A stretch of 64,000 nt of DNA, taken from NCBI RefSeq assembly GCF_025150085.1, contig NZ_CP102280.1, positions 1,623,001 to 1,687,000 of the forward strand, written 5' to 3'. This document shows, one piece after another, positions 19,163-29,615 of this stretch. The number at the start of each line of letters is the position of its first letter. Positions within the stretch are counted from its first letter, which is position 1. The notes beneath the pieces were generated by a model. That model was not told where the DNA came from, searched no databases, and saw only the letters and a list, made by a program, of their open reading frames with translations. The translations under genes and the position numbers were made by a program. Source of the stretch: Dorea longicatena (lineage in GTDB: Bacteria > Bacillota > Clostridia > Lachnospirales > Lachnospiraceae).

Positions 19163-20182
19163 TTACATTTTTGAAAGATAACTGCTGACCGGAAATGTAA
19201 GGATCATCTTCGTGCCTTCACCACGGACAGATTCCGCCTCGATGGCAATTCCAAGCTTTTCACACAGCCGTCTGCACAGATAAAGACCCATCCCCGTAGA
19301 TTTCTTACCATTTCTTCCATTGGAACCGGTAAAACCTTTTTCAAAGATTCTGGACATCTCTTCTTCCCGTATTCCGGTTCCGTTATCTTCTACGATCAGC
19401 CGGACACCATGACCGTACCTTTCCGTGTAAATATGAATATACGGATGGACCTTTGGATTCTCACTTTTATATTTCACACTGTTCAGCATAAGCTGGTTCA
19501 GTATAAAAAGGATCCACTTTTTATCGGTATACGCAAGATCAGGGCACTCCACTTCCCCGCGCACTCCGTTACTAATTAGATAATACTTATTTTTCATCAA
19601 AATTTCAGAAGCCGCCTTCCCAAGGTCTGTCTCTTCGATCATATAGTCTTTGTATACCTTTTCCATTCTAGCATAATACAGAACCATATCTACGTCATTT
19701 TCAATCCGTTGATTCTCAAGACCGATCTGTCTGGTCACTTCGTCTTTATGATTCTCACACACAAGCTGGATACTGGTAATCGGTGCTTTGATCTCATGCA
19801 CCCAGCTTTCGATATAATCCCGATAATCATTCTGTTCATCTTCAAGCATACGGATCCGTTCGATCACAGATTTATTCGATCGTCTGATCAACTCCCGGTA
19901 GATCCGATCTTCCAGATATGGTGAAGCTGGCAGCAATTCTCCAAGCAGATATCTCTGATCTACATTTTCCAGAATATGTTCTGCCCTGTCAAAATATTTC
20001 TTCCTGCGATAATATCCTGTCACAATCCATATCCCAAGGATGATCCACCAGAAAATGAGAATCAGTGCAGCTGCGTTTCTGTTATACCCTGTAATATAGA
20101 AGAACCCCATCAGTAATATCATACACAGGAGGTGCAGCAGACATATCAGAATCTTATCTTTTATATATTCCGAAAATCTCAT
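19163..20182 (-). CDS. Intramembrane-sensing histidine kinase (BceS-like)
   Basis: The 339-residue kinase has two transmembrane helices (about 11-30 and 36-56) joined by only a few residues, so it has no real extracellular sensor. This is the hallmark of BceS-type kinases that read the state of their ABC transporter. The phosphoacceptor is H129 in SWVHEIKAPITS, followed by an N box (LNQLMLNSVKYK), VEDNGTGI and GMGLYLCRRL. Its ATG overlaps the response regulator stop by four bases. Confidence 0.92.
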   Translation of the reverse strand: MRFSEYIKDKILICLLHLLCMILLMGFFYITGYNRNAAALILIFWWIILGIWIVTGYYRRKKYFDRAEHILENVDQRYLLGELLPASPYLEDRIYRELIRRSNKSVIERIRMLEDEQNDYRDYIESWVHEIKAPITSIQLVCENHKDEVTRQIGLENQRIENDVDMVLYYARMEKVYKDYMIEETDLGKAASEILMKNKYYLISNGVRGEVECPDLAYTDKKWILFILNQLMLNSVKYKSENPKVHPYIHIYTERYGHGVRLIVEDNGTGIREEEMSRIFEKGFTGSNGRNGKKSTGMGLYLCRRLCEKLGIAIEAESVRGEGTKMILTFPVSSYLSKM

Positions 20183-20865
20183 ATGCGGTACCCCATTCCC
20201 CGTTTTGTCTCAATGAAATCCGTCACTCCGATGTCAGCCAGTTTTCCTCTGAGTCTTGTAACATTCACACTTAATGTATTGTCATCTATGAAGACTTCAT
20301 TGTCCCACAGGTATTCGATCATATCCAGTCTCGGAACAATCTCCCCCTTTTTCTGATATAGAAGATGCAGGATCTTCAACTCATTTTTCGTAAGATCTGT
20401 CTTTTTTCCTTCATGCTCTATGCAGCCTCCCACAGCATTTAGGATTACACCTTTATATTCCATGTTCAAGGCATTACCCCTTGATTTCTCTGCATTTTTA
20501 TTGGTAGTTCTTTTTAGTACTACGCCTATTCTTGCCAGCAGAATCGGTGGATTGAACGGTTTTGTGATATAATCATCTGCCCCTTTCAAGATTCCGGTCA
20601 GTTCATCCATGGAATCTGTCCGGCTGGTCAGAAATATGATTGGAATATCTGAATGTTCTTTCAGCTTCGTACAGATGTCAAAGCCGCTTTCCCCCGGAAG
20701 ATTCCAATCCAGAAGTACCAGATCCGGTGCCGGTATCATGCTGCATATCTGCTCTGCCGTATCTTTAAATTCTTCGATTATCTCTGCTTCATAAAAAGCA
20801 TTTTCCAGGAGCTGTTTTAATTCCTTTCGGATACCCGGATCATCTTCTACAATAACAATCTTCAT
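20179..20865 (-). CDS. OmpR-family response regulator (BceR-like)
   Basis: The 228-residue regulator has a receiver domain with the acidic pair in VEDDPG, phosphoacceptor D53 (LVLLDWNLPG) and Lys in YITKPF. A winged-helix output domain follows, ending RLRGKLADIGVTDFIETKRG. It is the first gene of the five-gene set regulator-kinase-ATPase-permease-TraX and should control the transporter genes. Confidence 0.93.
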   Translation of the reverse strand: MKIVIVEDDPGIRKELKQLLENAFYEAEIIEEFKDTAEQICSMIPAPDLVLLDWNLPGESGFDICTKLKEHSDIPIIFLTSRTDSMDELTGILKGADDYITKPFNPPILLARIGVVLKRTTNKNAEKSRGNALNMEYKGVILNAVGGCIEHEGKKTDLTKNELKILHLLYQKKGEIVPRLDMIEYLWDNEVFIDDNTLSVNVTRLRGKLADIGVTDFIETKRGMGYRI

Positions 20866-20993
20866 GTCGTTCTCCTCATGATGTTCCTTTTATAATTATA
20901 CTGATAAATACAGAACAGATTGTAGAAAATACGCTTTTACATTTTCCACAATCTGTTCATTATAGCATATAACATACGTTGAATATGTTTGTA

Positions 20994-22532
20994 TTATTTC
21001 ACAAGAAGTGATGTTCCAGTCATCTCAGCCGGCTGTTCCATACCCATCAGTTCGATCAGTGTAGGAGCAATATCTGCCAGGCATCCGTCTTCTTTCAACT
21101 TGTATGCAGGATCTGCGTTTACAAGGATGAATGGTACAGGATTGGTTGTATGTGCTGTAAATGGCTCTTTTGTCTCTTCATCGATCATGTACTCTGCATT
21201 ACCGTGATCTGCACAGATGAACATCTGTCCGTCAGCTTCTTTTAATGCTTCGTAAGCCTTTCCTACACACTCGTCAACTGCTTCAATGGCTTTTACAGCA
21301 GCCTCGATCACACCAGTATGACCTACCATGTCAGGGTTGGCAAAGTTAATTACGATAACATCATACTTATCAGACTTGATTGCTGCAACGAGCTTGTCAC
21401 ATACTTCATATGCACTCATCTCTGGCTTCAAATCATAAGTAGCAACCTTAGGAGATTTTACAAGAATTCTATCTTCTCCTTCATTTGGTTCCTCTACGCC
21501 GCCATTGAAGAAGAATGTTACGTGAGCATACTTCTCTGTCTCAGCGATACGTGCCTGTTTCTTGCCGTTCTTTGCAAGGAACTCACCAAATGTATTAGTG
21601 ATTTCTTCTTTCACAAATGCGACCTGTTTATTTTCGATTGTAGCATCGTATTCTGTAAAGCATACAAATGTTGTCTTAATTCTGTCTCCTCTGTCAAATC
21701 CGTCAAAGCTGTCGTCACAGAATGTTCTTGTGAGCTCTCTTGCTCTGTCCGGGCGGAAGTTGAAGAATACTACGGAATCATTTTCTTTGATCGTTGCAAC
21801 CGGTGCGCCGTCCTTTGTTACTACAAATGGTACAACGAACTCATCCGTTACATCTGCATCATAAGAAGCCTGGATTCCCTCTGTAGCAGAAGCAGCTGTC
21901 TCGCCTTCGCCTGCTGAAAGTGCCTTGTAAGCCTTTTCTACACGATCCCAGCGGTTATCACGGTCCATTGCATAATAACGTCCGGAAACACTTGCAACCT
22001 CTCCTACGCCGATTTCTTTCATCTTAGCTTCTAACTGCTCTACATACTCTTTTCCTGAAGCCGGTGGTGTATCACGACCGTCAAGGAAGCAGTGTACGTA
22101 TACTTTCTCAAGTCCCTGTCTCTTAGCCAGTTCCAGAAGGCCGAAAATATGTCCGATGTGGCTGTGAACACCACCGTCAGATACCAGCCCCATCAGGTGC
22201 AGTGCAGAATCATTCTTCTTGGCATTCTCACATGCAGCCAGAAGTGCTTTATTCTCGAAGAATACACCATCTTCAATTGCCTTTGTGATCTTTGTCAGTT
22301 CCTGATAAATGATACGTCCGGCACCCATGTTCATATGACCAACTTCTGAGTTACCCATCTGTCCGTCCGGAAGTCCTACTGCAAGTCCGCTGGCATTTCC
22401 TTTTACACATGGATATTCTGACATCAGTTTATCCATAACAGGTGTTTTTGCCATAGCAATTGCATTACCTTCTGTCTTTTCATTCAGTCCATAACCGTCT
22501 AAGATCATAAGTACTGTTGGTTTCTTACTCAT
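20994..22532 (-). CDS. gpmI: 2,3-bisphosphoglycerate-independent phosphoglycerate mutase
   Basis: GpmI interconverts 3- and 2-phosphoglycerate using two Mn ions and a phosphoserine. The 512-residue protein shows the metal site MILDGYG (D12), catalytic S62 in [27 protein letters not shown] and the C-terminal ADHGNAE. The ATG at 22532 has AAAGGTG upstream; an upstream GTG at 22544 is in frame but less likely. It is the last gene of gap-pgk-tpiA-gpmI. Confidence 0.97.
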   Translation of the reverse strand: MSKKPTVLMILDGYGLNEKTEGNAIAMAKTPVMDKLMSEYPCVKGNASGLAVGLPDGQMGNSEVGHMNMGAGRIIYQELTKITKAIEDGVFFENKALLAACENAKKNDSALHLMGLVSDGGVHSHIGHIFGLLELAKRQGLEKVYVHCFLDGRDTPPASGKEYVEQLEAKMKEIGVGEVASVSGRYYAMDRDNRWDRVEKAYKALSAGEGETAASATEGIQASYDADVTDEFVVPFVVTKDGAPVATIKENDSVVFFNFRPDRARELTRTFCDDSFDGFDRGDRIKTTFVCFTEYDATIENKQVAFVKEEITNTFGEFLAKNGKKQARIAETEKYAHVTFFFNGGVEEPNEGEDRILVKSPKVATYDLKPEMSAYEVCDKLVAAIKSDKYDVIVINFANPDMVGHTGVIEAAVKAIEAVDECVGKAYEALKEADGQMFICADHGNAEYMIDEETKEPFTAHTTNPVPFILVNADPAYKLKEDGCLADIAPTLIELMGMEQPAEMTGTSLLVK

Positions 22533-22578
22533 TTTTAATATCACCTTTCGTCTTAAATATCACTTTTACAGCATAAAA

Positions 22579-22612
22579 CCGCAGGAAGCAGTCAAACGAA
22601 AGCCTCCTGCGG
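22579..22612 (-). terminator. Hairpin between tpiA and gpmI
   Basis: On the minus strand an eight-base-pair GC-rich stem (22605-22612 with 22579-22586) has an 18-base loop and is followed by TTTT. It may partly terminate or protect the upstream mRNA. Confidence 0.5.
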
Positions 22613-22627
22613 CTGATTTTCTAAATC

Positions 22628-23377
22628 TTATTTGTAGTTTACGATCTTTCCGAAATCAGCTTTCAGAGATGCTCCACCTACAAGTCCGCCGTCGATATCA
22701 GCCTGAGCGAATAACTCTGCTGCATTTCCAGCGTTTACAGATCCGCCGTACTGGATACGGATAGCTTCTGCTGTAGCTTCATCATATACTTCAGCGATGC
22801 ATGCACGAATACCAGCGCAAACTTCTTCAGCCTGCTCTGTAGTAGCTGTCTTACCTGTTCCGATAGCCCAGATTGGCTCGTAAGCGATCACTGCTGTCTT
22901 AGCCTGATCAGCTGTTACATTCTGGAATCCAACTTTAACCTGCTGACGGATGAAGTCCATTGTTACACCCTGTTCTCTCTGCTCCAGAGTCTCTCCACAG
23001 CACATGATTGGTGTAATACCATGCTCGAAAGCTTTCAGCATTTTCTTATTTACTGTCTCGTTTGTCTCTGCAAAGTATTCTCTTCTTTCAGAGTGTCCAA
23101 GAACAACGTATTTTACTCCTGCATCTGTAAGCATAGCCGGAGAGATTTCTCCTGTATATGCTCCGCTTTCTTCAAAATACATATTCTCAGCACCAACCTG
23201 GATATTTGTTCCCTTTACAGCCTCTGCTACAGGGATAATGTCGATTGCAGGTACGCAGAATACTACGTCTACATCTTCATTAGCTACTAATGGTTTTAAT
23301 TCTTCAACTAAAGCTACTGCTTCACTTGGAGTTTTGTTCATTTTCCAGTTTCCGGCTACGATTTTCTTTCTTGCCAT
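22628..23377 (-). CDS. tpiA: Triosephosphate isomerase
   Basis: The 249-residue TIM barrel interconverts dihydroxyacetone phosphate and glyceraldehyde 3-phosphate. The substrate lysine is in GNWKMN, the electrophilic His in VLGHSERR, the catalytic Glu in [12 protein letters not shown] (with the flexible loop following), and the phosphate-binding YGGSVN near the end. It lies 19 bases after pgk. Confidence 0.98.
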   Translation of the reverse strand: MARKKIVAGNWKMNKTPSEAVALVEELKPLVANEDVDVVFCVPAIDIIPVAEAVKGTNIQVGAENMYFEESGAYTGEISPAMLTDAGVKYVVLGHSERREYFAETNETVNKKMLKAFEHGITPIMCCGETLEQREQGVTMDFIRQQVKVGFQNVTADQAKTAVIAYEPIWAIGTGKTATTEQAEEVCAGIRACIAEVYDEATAEAIRIQYGGSVNAGNAAELFAQADIDGGLVGGASLKADFGKIVNYK

Positions 23378-23396
23378 CTTTCCAAATCTCCTTATT

Positions 23397-24590
23397 CTAT
23401 TTATCGTTAGCTGCTGCTACACCCGGGAGTTCTTTTCCTTCAAGGAATTCAAGAGAAGCTCCACCACCTGTTGAAATGTGTGTCATCTTATCTCCATATC
23501 CCAGCTGGTTAACTGCTGCTGCAGAATCTCCTCCGCCGATGATTGTCACAGCGTCTGTGTCTGCAAGTGCTTTTGCAACTGTTTCTGTTCCTTTTGCAAA
23601 TTTAGGCATCTCGAAGCATCCCATTGGTCCGTTCCATACAACTGTCTTAGCATCTTTTACTGCATCGCTGAAGATCTTAGCTGTCTCTGGTCCGATGTCG
23701 AGTCCTTCCCATCCTTCCGGGATCTCTCCAGCTTTTACTACCTGAGTATTTGCATCATTAGAGAAATCATCTCCGACAACGTTATCTACAGGAAGAAGAA
23801 GTTTTACACCTTTGGCTTTTGCTTTTTCGATCATGTCAAGTGCATACTGGCAGTAATCTTCTTCCAGAAGGGATTTTCCGACTGTTCCGCCCTGTGCTTT
23901 TGCGAATGTATATGCCATTCCTCCACCGATGATCAGAGTATCTACTTTGTCAAGAAGGTTCTCAATTACAGAAATCTTGCTTGAAACTTTTGCTCCGCCA
24001 AGGATTGCTACGAATGGTCTTTCCGGATTGTTGACTGCATTTCCAAGGAAATCAATTTCTTTCTGCATAAGGTATCCAACAACTGCTGTATCTACGTATT
24101 TTGTAACTCCTACGTTAGAGCAGTGTGCGCGGTGTGCTGTTCCGAATGCATCGTTAACAAATACGTCGCAAAGAGAAGCGAGATCTTTACTGAATGCATC
24201 TTCATTCTTTGTCTCTTCTGCTCTGTAACGTGTGTTTTCAAGGAGGATAACATCTCCATCTTTCATCTCAGCTACTGCTGCTTTCGCATTTGGTCCAACA
24301 ACTTCCGGATCAGCTGCAAATTTTACTTCCTGTCCAAGGAGTTCTGAAAGGCGAACTGCTACAGGAGCAAGAGATAATTCTGGAACCGGCTGTCCCTTTG
24401 GCTTTCCAAGATGAGAGCAAAGGATAACCTTTCCGCCATCAGCGATTAATTTTTTGATTGTAGGAAGTGCTGCAACAAGACGATTCTCGTCTGTAATCTT
24501 TCCATCGATAAGCGGAACGTTGAAGTCACATCTTACAAGTACTTTTTTCCCTTTTACGTTAATGTCATCTACAGATTTTTTATTAAGCAT
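23397..24590 (-). CDS. pgk: Phosphoglycerate kinase
   Basis: The 397-residue enzyme makes ATP from 1,3-bisphosphoglycerate. Features are [38 protein letters not shown] and the ATP-site [14 protein letters not shown] with [13 protein letters not shown]. It lies between gap (with an intervening hairpin) and tpiA. Confidence 0.98.
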   Translation of the reverse strand: MLNKKSVDDINVKGKKVLVRCDFNVPLIDGKITDENRLVAALPTIKKLIADGGKVILCSHLGKPKGQPVPELSLAPVAVRLSELLGQEVKFAADPEVVGPNAKAAVAEMKDGDVILLENTRYRAEETKNEDAFSKDLASLCDVFVNDAFGTAHRAHCSNVGVTKYVDTAVVGYLMQKEIDFLGNAVNNPERPFVAILGGAKVSSKISVIENLLDKVDTLIIGGGMAYTFAKAQGGTVGKSLLEEDYCQYALDMIEKAKAKGVKLLLPVDNVVGDDFSNDANTQVVKAGEIPEGWEGLDIGPETAKIFSDAVKDAKTVVWNGPMGCFEMPKFAKGTETVAKALADTDAVTIIGGGDSAAAVNQLGYGDKMTHISTGGGASLEFLEGKELPGVAAANDK

Positions 24591-24626
24591 AGTACTGCCT
24601 CCTGGTTATATATTTTATAACTGCAA

Positions 24627-24658
24627 AAAGGGTCCGGCCCAATAAGACCGGACCCTTT
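24627..24658 (-). terminator. Hairpin terminator between gap and pgk
   Basis: A perfect 11-base-pair stem (24648-24658 with 24627-24637) has a ten-base loop, and the minus-strand product ends in TTTTT. It should terminate part of the gap transcript, allowing more gap than pgk mRNA. Confidence 0.8.
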
Positions 24659-24682
24659 GTGAGTCTTAATTCATGCTCTAAA

Positions 24683-25696
24683 TTATGCTAATTCAGAGAA
24701 GTATTTGATTGTTCTTACCATCTGGCTTGTGTATGAGTTCTCATTGTCATACCAAGAAACAACCTGAACTTCTGTAGTTCCGTTTTCCAGTGGAAGTACC
24801 ATTGTCTGAGTAGCATCGAATAATGAACCATATCTCATTCCAACGATATCGCTAGATACGATTTCATCTGTGTTGTATCCGAAGGACTCTGTAGAAGCGG
24901 CTTTCATAGCTGCGTTGATTTCATCAACTGTTACATGTCCTTTTACAACTGCTGTAAGGATTGTTGTAGATCCTGTAGGTGTTGGTACACGCTGAGCAGA
25001 TCCGATTAACTTTCCGTTCAGTTCTGGGATAACAAGTCCGATTGCTTTTGCAGCACCTGTGCTGTTAGGTACGATGTTAACTGCAGCTGCACGAGATCTT
25101 CTGAGGTCACCTTTTCTCTGTGGTCCGTCAAGAGTCATCTGATCTCCTGTGTAAGCGTGAATTGTGCACATGATACCAGACTCGATTGGTGCAAGATCGT
25201 TAAGAGCTTTTGCCATTGGAGCCAGGCAGTTTGTTGTACAAGAAGCTGCAGAAATTACTGTATCTTCTGGTTTCAGTGTTTCGTGGTTTACGTTATATAC
25301 GATAGTTGGCAGGTCGTTTCCAGCTGGTGCGGAAATAACAACTTTTCTTGCTCCTGCTTTGATATGAGCAGATGCTTTTTCTTTAGATGTATAGAATCCT
25401 GTACACTCCAGAACTACGTCTACACCAATCTCTCCCCAAGGAAGTTCTTCAGCGTTAGCTTTAGCATAGATTTTGATTTCTTTTCCATCAACGATGATAG
25501 AATCATCTGTTGCTTTTACAGTATCAGCTAAAGCGTATTTTCCCTGTGAAGAATCATATTTTAACAGGTGTGCAAGCATCTTAGGAGATGTTAAGTCGTT
25601 GATTGCTACAACTTCATATCCTTCTGCTCCGAACATCTGTCTGAATGCAAGACGTCCAATACGTCCAAATCCATTAATCGCTACTTTTACTGCCAT
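24683..25696 (-). CDS. gap: Glyceraldehyde-3-phosphate dehydrogenase, type I
   Basis: The 337-residue enzyme oxidises glyceraldehyde 3-phosphate to 1,3-bisphosphoglycerate. It has the NAD-binding [12 protein letters not shown], Asp34 (AINDLTS) indicating NAD specificity, catalytic C153 in [12 protein letters not shown], and the C-terminal [15 protein letters not shown]. It is first in the glycolytic cluster and has its own promoter at 25803-25831. Confidence 0.98.
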   Translation of the reverse strand: MAVKVAINGFGRIGRLAFRQMFGAEGYEVVAINDLTSPKMLAHLLKYDSSQGKYALADTVKATDDSIIVDGKEIKIYAKANAEELPWGEIGVDVVLECTGFYTSKEKASAHIKAGARKVVISAPAGNDLPTIVYNVNHETLKPEDTVISAASCTTNCLAPMAKALNDLAPIESGIMCTIHAYTGDQMTLDGPQRKGDLRRSRAAAVNIVPNSTGAAKAIGLVIPELNGKLIGSAQRVPTPTGSTTILTAVVKGHVTVDEINAAMKAASTESFGYNTDEIVSSDIVGMRYGSLFDATQTMVLPLENGTTEVQVVSWYDNENSYTSQMVRTIKYFSELA

Positions 25697-25802
25697 GATT
25701 AATTCCTCCTAAAGTTTGTTTATTAACTACTTATGCAGTCTACATTGTGAAATCTTTCTCAAGCCCTTTAGAAGCTCTATCAAGACCTCTCAACTGCTAA
25801 TA

Positions 25803-25831
25803 ATTGTACTTTATCTGATACAAAATTTCAA
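25803..25831 (-). promoter_or_regulatory. Sigma-70-type promoter for gap
   Basis: On the minus strand -35 TTGAAA (25826-25831), a 17-base spacer and -10 TACAAT (25803-25808). The start near 25796 gives a leader of about 100 bases. I saw no CggR-type gene in the window. Confidence 0.7.
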
Positions 25832-25846
25832 GAGGTTTTCCTATTT

Positions 25847-26683
25847 TTATATAAGTTGCTTAAAAACAGGCTTTTGTTCAAAAAATTCTGTATAATATTT
25901 AAAGCCGCAGGACTTCAAAATTTCTTCTGCCTTTGCAAAATCATACGCAATATGCTCCGGTTTATGTGCATCGGCTCCAATCGTAATGATCTCACCGCCA
26001 AGCTCACGATAACGCTTCAATACATCCGGATGTGGATGTGCGAACGGAAGGCCATACTTCAATCCGGCCGAATTCACTTCCAGACCCTTTTCCTTCTCAA
26101 TCAATAGTTTCAAAATCTCGTCTATAATATCCGCATAATCTGTATACGAATATTCTTTTTCCCTTGATTTTCCATATCTTACAACATAATCCAGATGACC
26201 AAGTGTCTGAAAGCAGTCCGAAGTTCTCACATTTTCCAGCGTTGTCTCCATCATCAGACGGTACGCCTCTTTGTCGGTACGGTCTGTAAAAAGCTTTTCT
26301 GCCGCAGGATCAGTATATAATATGTTCCCTTCCGCATCTTTCTTATACGGAACATTGTGAACCGATCCAATCACGAAATCAAACGGATATTTCTTCGTCA
26401 GTTCTTCATAATAATCTTTCAGATATGTCCTAAATCCCAGTTCTATTCCAATCCTGATATTCAGTTTTCCTGCATATTCTTCCTGAAGTTTCTGCATTTC
26501 CACAAAATAAGCATCCACATCAAAGATACCTTCTTCTCCCCATTCCAGATCATCCTTGTCAAAATGATCCGTAAAGCAAATGGTTTTCAACCCTTTTCTG
26601 ACTGCCTCATCCGCCATATCGCGTGGACAGGCTTCGGAATCCGTTGAAAACCATGTGTGCATATGCATATCCGCCTGTATCAT
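25847..26683 (-). CDS. PHP-family histidinol-phosphatase-like protein
   Basis: The 278-residue protein is a PHP metallophosphatase of the HisK/HisJ type. It begins with the metal-binding DMHMHTWFSTDSE, has FTDHFDKDDLEW, FVIGSVHNVPY, FQTLGHLDYVVRYG and the late ITIGADAHKPEHIAYDF. The family includes histidinol-phosphatase of histidine synthesis; no other his gene is nearby, so the exact substrate is inferred. It lies downstream of mnmA with a 47-base gap. Confidence 0.85.
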   Translation of the reverse strand: MIQADMHMHTWFSTDSEACPRDMADEAVRKGLKTICFTDHFDKDDLEWGEEGIFDVDAYFVEMQKLQEEYAGKLNIRIGIELGFRTYLKDYYEELTKKYPFDFVIGSVHNVPYKKDAEGNILYTDPAAEKLFTDRTDKEAYRLMMETTLENVRTSDCFQTLGHLDYVVRYGKSREKEYSYTDYADIIDEILKLLIEKEKGLEVNSAGLKYGLPFAHPHPDVLKRYRELGGEIITIGADAHKPEHIAYDFAKAEEILKSCGFKYYTEFFEQKPVFKQLI

Positions 26684-26730
26684 AACTTATTCCTCTTTAT
26701 TTTGTATTTTATCAATATTCTTTATGTTTC

Positions 26731-27816
26731 CTACTTATCCGCAATGATCGTTCCGCCGCCAAGTACGTATTCTCCGTCATATAATACGACAGCCTGTCCC
26801 GGTGTGATCGCTCTCTGCGGCTCTTCAAATGTACAGAGGATCTCATCTTCTCCCGTCTTTTCAACGGTACACCATGCACCTCTGTGATTATAACGAATCT
26901 TCGCCCACACTCTTTTCGGCTCTGTCAGATCTTCTACCGTCATGAAATTCACCTGATCTGCGCGCACATAACGGGACATAGATTCCTCATTTGATCCCAC
27001 TACAACTTCATTGGTTTCCGGGCGGATCTCCAATACGAACACCGGATGTCCGAGAGACAGTCCCAGACCTTTTCTCTGTCCCACCGTATAATGAATGATT
27101 CCTTTATGTTTTCCGACAACCGTTCCATCCGAAAGCACGAAATTGCCCGGCGTAATCTTTGCATCTGAATTTTCTTCGATATAAGACGCATAATCTCCAT
27201 CTGACACAAAGCAGATATCCTGACTGTCCGGCTTATGTGCAACAAGAAGGCCTATTTCATCTGCCATTGCACGGATCTGATCTTTTGTATATTCTCCAAC
27301 CGGCATCAGTGTCTTCGAAAGCTGATCCTGTGTAAGGTTATAAAGTGCATATGTCTGATCTTTTGCCGCAGTCGCAGAATTACGAATTGCATATCTTCCA
27401 TTCGACAGCTTCTCTACCCTGGCATAATGTCCCGTTGCTATATACTCCGCACCAATATCAAGGCTTCGCTTTAACAATGATTCCCATTTCACATATCGGT
27501 TACAGGCGATACACGGGTTCGGCGTTCTGCCATGCAGATAATCATCGATAAAATAATCAATGACATTTTCTTTAAATTCTTTTTTAAAATTCATGACATA
27601 ATACGGAATATCCAGCGCTGCTGCCACTCTTCTGGCATCATCCACTGCACTGAGTCCACAACAGCCGCCATGTTCTTCCATCGCGGCTTCTTCTTCATCC
27701 TGCCAGATCTGCATCGTGACTCCTATTACATCATATCCCTGATTTTTTAAAAGCCAGGCTGCCACGGAGGAGTCAACCCCTCCGGACATCCCGACTACAA
27801 CTTTTTTCTTTTCCAT
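26731..27816 (-). CDS. mnmA: tRNA-specific 2-thiouridylase MnmA
   Basis: MnmA adds sulfur to U34 of Lys, Glu and Gln tRNAs. The 361-residue enzyme has the PP-loop GMSGGVDSSVAAWL, the catalytic pair C102 (in NPCIACN) and C202 (DSQDICFV), TGHYAR and GQRKGLGLS. It directly follows nifU (15-base gap) in the iscR-nifS-nifU-mnmA set, so NifS is the probable sulfur donor. Confidence 0.97.
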   Translation of the reverse strand: MEKKKVVVGMSGGVDSSVAAWLLKNQGYDVIGVTMQIWQDEEEAAMEEHGGCCGLSAVDDARRVAAALDIPYYVMNFKKEFKENVIDYFIDDYLHGRTPNPCIACNRYVKWESLLKRSLDIGAEYIATGHYARVEKLSNGRYAIRNSATAAKDQTYALYNLTQDQLSKTLMPVGEYTKDQIRAMADEIGLLVAHKPDSQDICFVSDGDYASYIEENSDAKITPGNFVLSDGTVVGKHKGIIHYTVGQRKGLGLSLGHPVFVLEIRPETNEVVVGSNEESMSRYVRADQVNFMTVEDLTEPKRVWAKIRYNHRGAWCTVEKTGEDEILCTFEEPQRAITPGQAVVLYDGEYVLGGGTIIADK

Positions 27817-27831
27817 ATAAAGTTCTCCGGC

Positions 27832-28275
27832 TTAATATTCTTCCTCTTCCGCCTCTTCACCTTCGTGAATATCAGACTTCGGTTTCTTGAGTCCTTCAAT
27901 CTTGATATCATGCTTTTCTGCATAATCCCATAAAGCTGCGTGGATTGCTTCCTCTGCAAGCAGTGAGCAGTGCACTTTTACCGGCGGAAGTCCATCCAGA
28001 GCTTCCATAACTGCTTTATTCGTAACTTCCATAGCTTCCTGGATTGTCTTTCCTTTTACCATCTCTGTTGCCATACTGCTTGTTGCAACTGCGGCACCAC
28101 ATCCGAATGTTTTAAATTTTACATCACGGATGATCTGATTGTCGTCGATATCAAGGTAAATTCTCATGATATCTCCACATTTTGCATTTCCTACGGTTCC
28201 AACGCCACTGGCATTTTCAATTTCTCCTACATTTCTTGGATGTTCAAAATGATCCATTACTTTTTCTGAATACAT
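27832..28275 (-). CDS. nifU: Fe-S cluster assembly scaffold NifU (IscU-like)
   Basis: The 147-residue scaffold assembles Fe-S clusters with NifS. It begins MYSEKVMDHFEHPRNVGE and holds the three cluster cysteines C33 (AKCGD), C59 (FGCGAA) and C103 (VHCSLLAEEA). It has a C-terminal charged tail and lacks the extra domains of nitrogen-fixation NifU. It sits 77 bases downstream of nifS. Confidence 0.96.
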   Translation of the reverse strand: MYSEKVMDHFEHPRNVGEIENASGVGTVGNAKCGDIMRIYLDIDDNQIIRDVKFKTFGCGAAVATSSMATEMVKGKTIQEAMEVTNKAVMEALDGLPPVKVHCSLLAEEAIHAALWDYAEKHDIKIEGLKKPKSDIHEGEEAEEEEY

Positions 28276-28352
28276 ATCTAAATTACTCCTTTTGTCTTTT
28301 TATCTAAATGTTTTGACTGTTTTGTCCGAATGTGTTCTGTACACAATCTGAA

Positions 28353-29549
28353 TTATTTCTCGCCCTGTTTTTTCTGTTTTTTAATGAAGTCTTCATACAG
28401 AGGAGACATTTCTCTTAAGTGCGCAACGATCTCTTTCAGATTGTCTACAACATAATCGATATCTTCTTTTTCAATTTCTTCGTTCAATGTCAGTCTTAAT
28501 GATCCGTGAGCGATCTCATGAGGCAGACCGATGGCAAGCAGAACGTGTGATGGGTCTAATGATCCGGATGTGCATGCAGATCCGCTTGATCCACAGATTC
28601 CTTTCATGTCAAGTTTGATCAGAAGCGACTCACCTTCTACGAACTGGAAGCTGAAGTTTGCATTATTTGGAAGACGGTCTGTTCTGTGTCCGTTCAGACG
28701 ACAGTATGGAATTTCATTCAGCACTCTGTCGATCAGATAGTCTCTGACTTCTCTTTCTTTTGCTGTTCTTTCTTCCATGCTGGCTGCTGCACGTTTTGCT
28801 GCTGTTCCGATTCCTACGATTCCAGGAACATTCTCTGTACCTGCACGACGCTTTCTCTCCTGTGCTCCACCATGGATAAACGAACGGATCTTTACGCCCG
28901 TACGGATGTACATGATTCCGATTCCCTTTGGTCCGTTGAACTTGTGTCCGCTGGCGCTTAACATATCAATATGGCATTCGTCTACATTGATCGGAAGCTG
29001 TCCGAAAGCCTGTACTGCATCGGTATGGAACAGAATGCCATGTTCATGAGCGATCTCACCGATTTCCTTGATTGGCTGGATGGTACCGATCTCGTTATTT
29101 GCAAACATAACAGAGATCAGGATAGTTGTCGGACGGATCGCTGCCCTTAAGTCATCCAGTTTTACTTTTCCGTCTTCATCTACATCAAGGTATGTTACCT
29201 CAAATCCTCTTTTTTCAAGATACTCTGCTGTATGAAGAATCGCATGATGCTCGATCTTTGTTGTAATGATATGGTTACCTTTGTTCGCATAAGCTTCGGC
29301 TGTACATTTTAAAGCCCAGTTATCAGATTCAGATCCACCGCCTGTAAAATAGATCTCATTTGATTTTGCACCGATCATTTCAGCGATTGCATCTCTCTGC
29401 TGGTTGATCACTTCTTTGTTTGCAGCGGCAAAGCTGTAAACACTGGATGGATTTCCGAATTTTTCTGTAAAATACGGAAGCATTGCTTCTACAACTTCCG
29501 GTGCTGTCTTTGTTGTTGCTGCATTATCAAGATATAATAATTTACTCAT
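28353..29549 (-). CDS. nifS: Cysteine desulfurase NifS
   Basis: This PLP enzyme takes sulfur from cysteine for Fe-S clusters and thio-modified tRNA. The 398-residue protein has YLDNAATTKTAPEV, HTDAVQAFGQ, the PLP lysine K203 (SASGHKFNGPKG), RAGTENV and catalytic C326 in GSACTSGSLDPSHVL. The active-site loop is the long group I type. It lies 66 bases after the iscR-like regulator and before nifU. Confidence 0.97.
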   Translation of the reverse strand: MSKLLYLDNAATTKTAPEVVEAMLPYFTEKFGNPSSVYSFAAANKEVINQQRDAIAEMIGAKSNEIYFTGGGSESDNWALKCTAEAYANKGNHIITTKIEHHAILHTAEYLEKRGFEVTYLDVDEDGKVKLDDLRAAIRPTTILISVMFANNEIGTIQPIKEIGEIAHEHGILFHTDAVQAFGQLPINVDECHIDMLSASGHKFNGPKGIGIMYIRTGVKIRSFIHGGAQERKRRAGTENVPGIVGIGTAAKRAAASMEERTAKEREVRDYLIDRVLNEIPYCRLNGHRTDRLPNNANFSFQFVEGESLLIKLDMKGICGSSGSACTSGSLDPSHVLLAIGLPHEIAHGSLRLTLNEEIEKEDIDYVVDNLKEIVAHLREMSPLYEDFIKKQKKQGEK

Positions 29550-29615
29550 TTTATCTCCTCCATTTTCTTTGTATATTCTGTAATGTTTTTGTTTATCAGA
29601 ATTTTTGTCTGCCGA

